The notes under the pieces were generated by a model, which did not search any database, was not told the origin of the DNA, and saw only the letters and a program-made list of their open reading frames with translations. Both the position numbers and the translations under genes were made by a program. Below, in pieces: positions 63,339 through 64,000 of a stretch of 64,000 bases of DNA. The stretch spans positions 124,001-188,000 of the forward strand of contig JBFMDH010000004.1 of the NCBI GenBank assembly GCA_040754075.1, written 5' to 3'. Numbering within the stretch: position 1 is the first letter of the stretch; each line of letters begins with the position of its first letter. This DNA is from Acidobacteriota bacterium. GTDB taxonomy: Bacteria > Acidobacteriota > Blastocatellia > UBA7656.

Positions 63339-64000
63339 TTAAAAAGTAAATTCCTCTTCGAGGATTTTGAGTAAAGGTTCGTTCAGTGGTGGAATCTCAA
63401 GCACCTTCGCAATGTTCACAATTTCTTTAGGGTTTTTTATTGTAAAATCATTTTCACCGCCTTCCATATGGAAGTTCGATATGACAAAAGCTTGGCTAAC
63501 AAAGGCTGCTTCTGCTGTTGCCCAATCAACCTCAAATTCTTTTTGAGAGGGGCTTGCAGCCCACCCGTCGGATACCTCTCCCCGTCTGACTGCAACGCTT
63601 AGTACAGGTGCAATACTTTTAAGGCGTTTAATTTTAACTTTATCCCCGAAAGTATTTTTGTAGAGAATGTCACGCACGGTATCTCTAAACTTAGTGAATG
63701 ATTTTGAATGTATTTTTAGTGAATCAAGATTTTGCTTTAATGCCTGTTCTAACCAAGCTAAGCCAACATCTGTGTTCTGATTCAAAATAGGTACAAATAA
63801 ATCAGAAAGGACTCGTTCGTCTCCTTGAATAATTTCGGGACGGGTAATCTCTCTACCAAATAATTTTAGAAATAGATATGGAAACTCTCCGTTCCTCTCC
63901 AATGTAAGATTATATATTTTTTTACAAAGTATATTGCGTTCGGCAAAAGACGGTGATGAGTATTTGATTAAGAGGTTTTCTTCGGATTCCTGTAATCGAG
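63339..64000 (-). CDS. Unknown protein, 5' end outside the window
   Basis: The frame stays open through to base 64000 with no stop, so the start lies beyond the window. The visible ~220 residues include NGEFPYLFLKLFGREITRP, VGLAWLEQALKQNLDSLKIHSKSFTKFRDTV, and a C-terminal IVNIAKVLEIPPLNEPLLKILEEEF. It is A+T-rich compared with the rest of the window and lies next to a tRNA-Ser gene, a frequent integration target, so transfer is possible. I recognise no family. Confidence 0.6.
   Translation of the reverse strand, partial: RLQESEENLLIKYSSPSFAERNILCKKIYNLTLERNGEFPYLFLKLFGREITRPEIIQGDERVLSDLFVPILNQNTDVGLAWLEQALKQNLDSLKIHSKSFTKFRDTVRDILYKNTFGDKVKIKRLKSIAPVLSVAVRRGEVSDGWAASPSQKEFEVDWATAEAAFVSQAFVISNFHMEGGENDFTIKNPKEIVNIAKVLEIPPLNEPLLKILEEEFTF

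Noticed and set aside
63339-64000. A prophage or integrative element inserted at tRNA-Ser
   Set aside because: Only one A+T-rich unknown gene is visible; there is no integrase and no repeated tRNA end within the window.

Overview
The window reads as ordinary bacterial chromosome with a few accessory inserts. It carries a housekeeping backbone (rpoD, infC-rpmI-rplT-pheS-pheT, zapA, hslVU, clpS-clpA, gyrA, purK). Gram-negative envelope features are also present: lipoproteins, a small outer-membrane beta-barrel, a BamD-like TPR lipoprotein and c-type heme motifs. Base composition is close to balanced. Gene order, the many hydrolases and the intergenic repeat style suggest an Acidobacteriota-like organism (perhaps Blastocatellia). 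That placement is an inference; there is no rRNA here to prove it.

Layout. 1-7.7 kb: a FecR-type protein cut by the window edge, a NYN-domain RNase-like protein, a membrane protein, an acyl-CoA synthetase, a dienelactone hydrolase fused to a SnoaL-like domain, and (minus strand) a 5'-nucleotidase/tetraheme protein interrupted by one in-frame TGA. 8.5-11.6 kb: a 37-repeat CRISPR array with no cas genes in the window, plus an A+T-rich probable leader on its right. 11.6-18.7 kb: a phosphodiester glycosidase, SixA and three membrane proteins including a PTPS-related and a YfhO-type protein. 18.7-25.6 kb: a fibronectin-type lipoprotein, hslVU, a GH13 enzyme and rpoD. 25.7-34.1 kb: tRNA-Val, then the translation-factor operon. 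infC there starts at an ATT codon, and a HEPN gene pair plus an unknown Rossmann protein lie between pheS and pheT. ZapB/ZapA-like division genes follow.

34.3-51.1 kb: a 1472-residue patatin-like protein with a huge membrane insertion, purK, clpSA, DUF2071 and DCC proteins, a pilin under a clear sigma-54 promoter, an alkaline-phosphatase-like enzyme, an HD hydrolase, a membrane/TPR protein, an Nramp-like carrier and an ATPase. 51.3-55.5 kb: gyrA with a 520-residue intein carrying an HNH endonuclease. 55.5-64 kb: a repeat cluster, a TPR lipoprotein, a translationally coupled JAMM protease and MoaD-MoaE fusion, a secreted toroid-type protein, a DinB protein, a Phd/RelE toxin-antitoxin pair, exonuclease III, a beta-barrel protein, tRNA-Ser and a partial gene.

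Three themes stand out. First, the TGA in the cytochrome/nucleotidase gene falls where I recall relatives having a Cys, and a SECIS-like hairpin follows it, so it may be an undescribed selenoprotein. Second, many intergenic regions hold long inverted repeats whose arms are tandem 7-8-bp words. The word differs at each locus, and in several cases the repeat supplies coding sequence, including a lipoprotein signal peptide. Third, one CRISPR spacer is a piece of a CRISPR array (repeat-spacer junction), and the JAMM/MoaD-MoaE pair suggests a built-in maturation protease.
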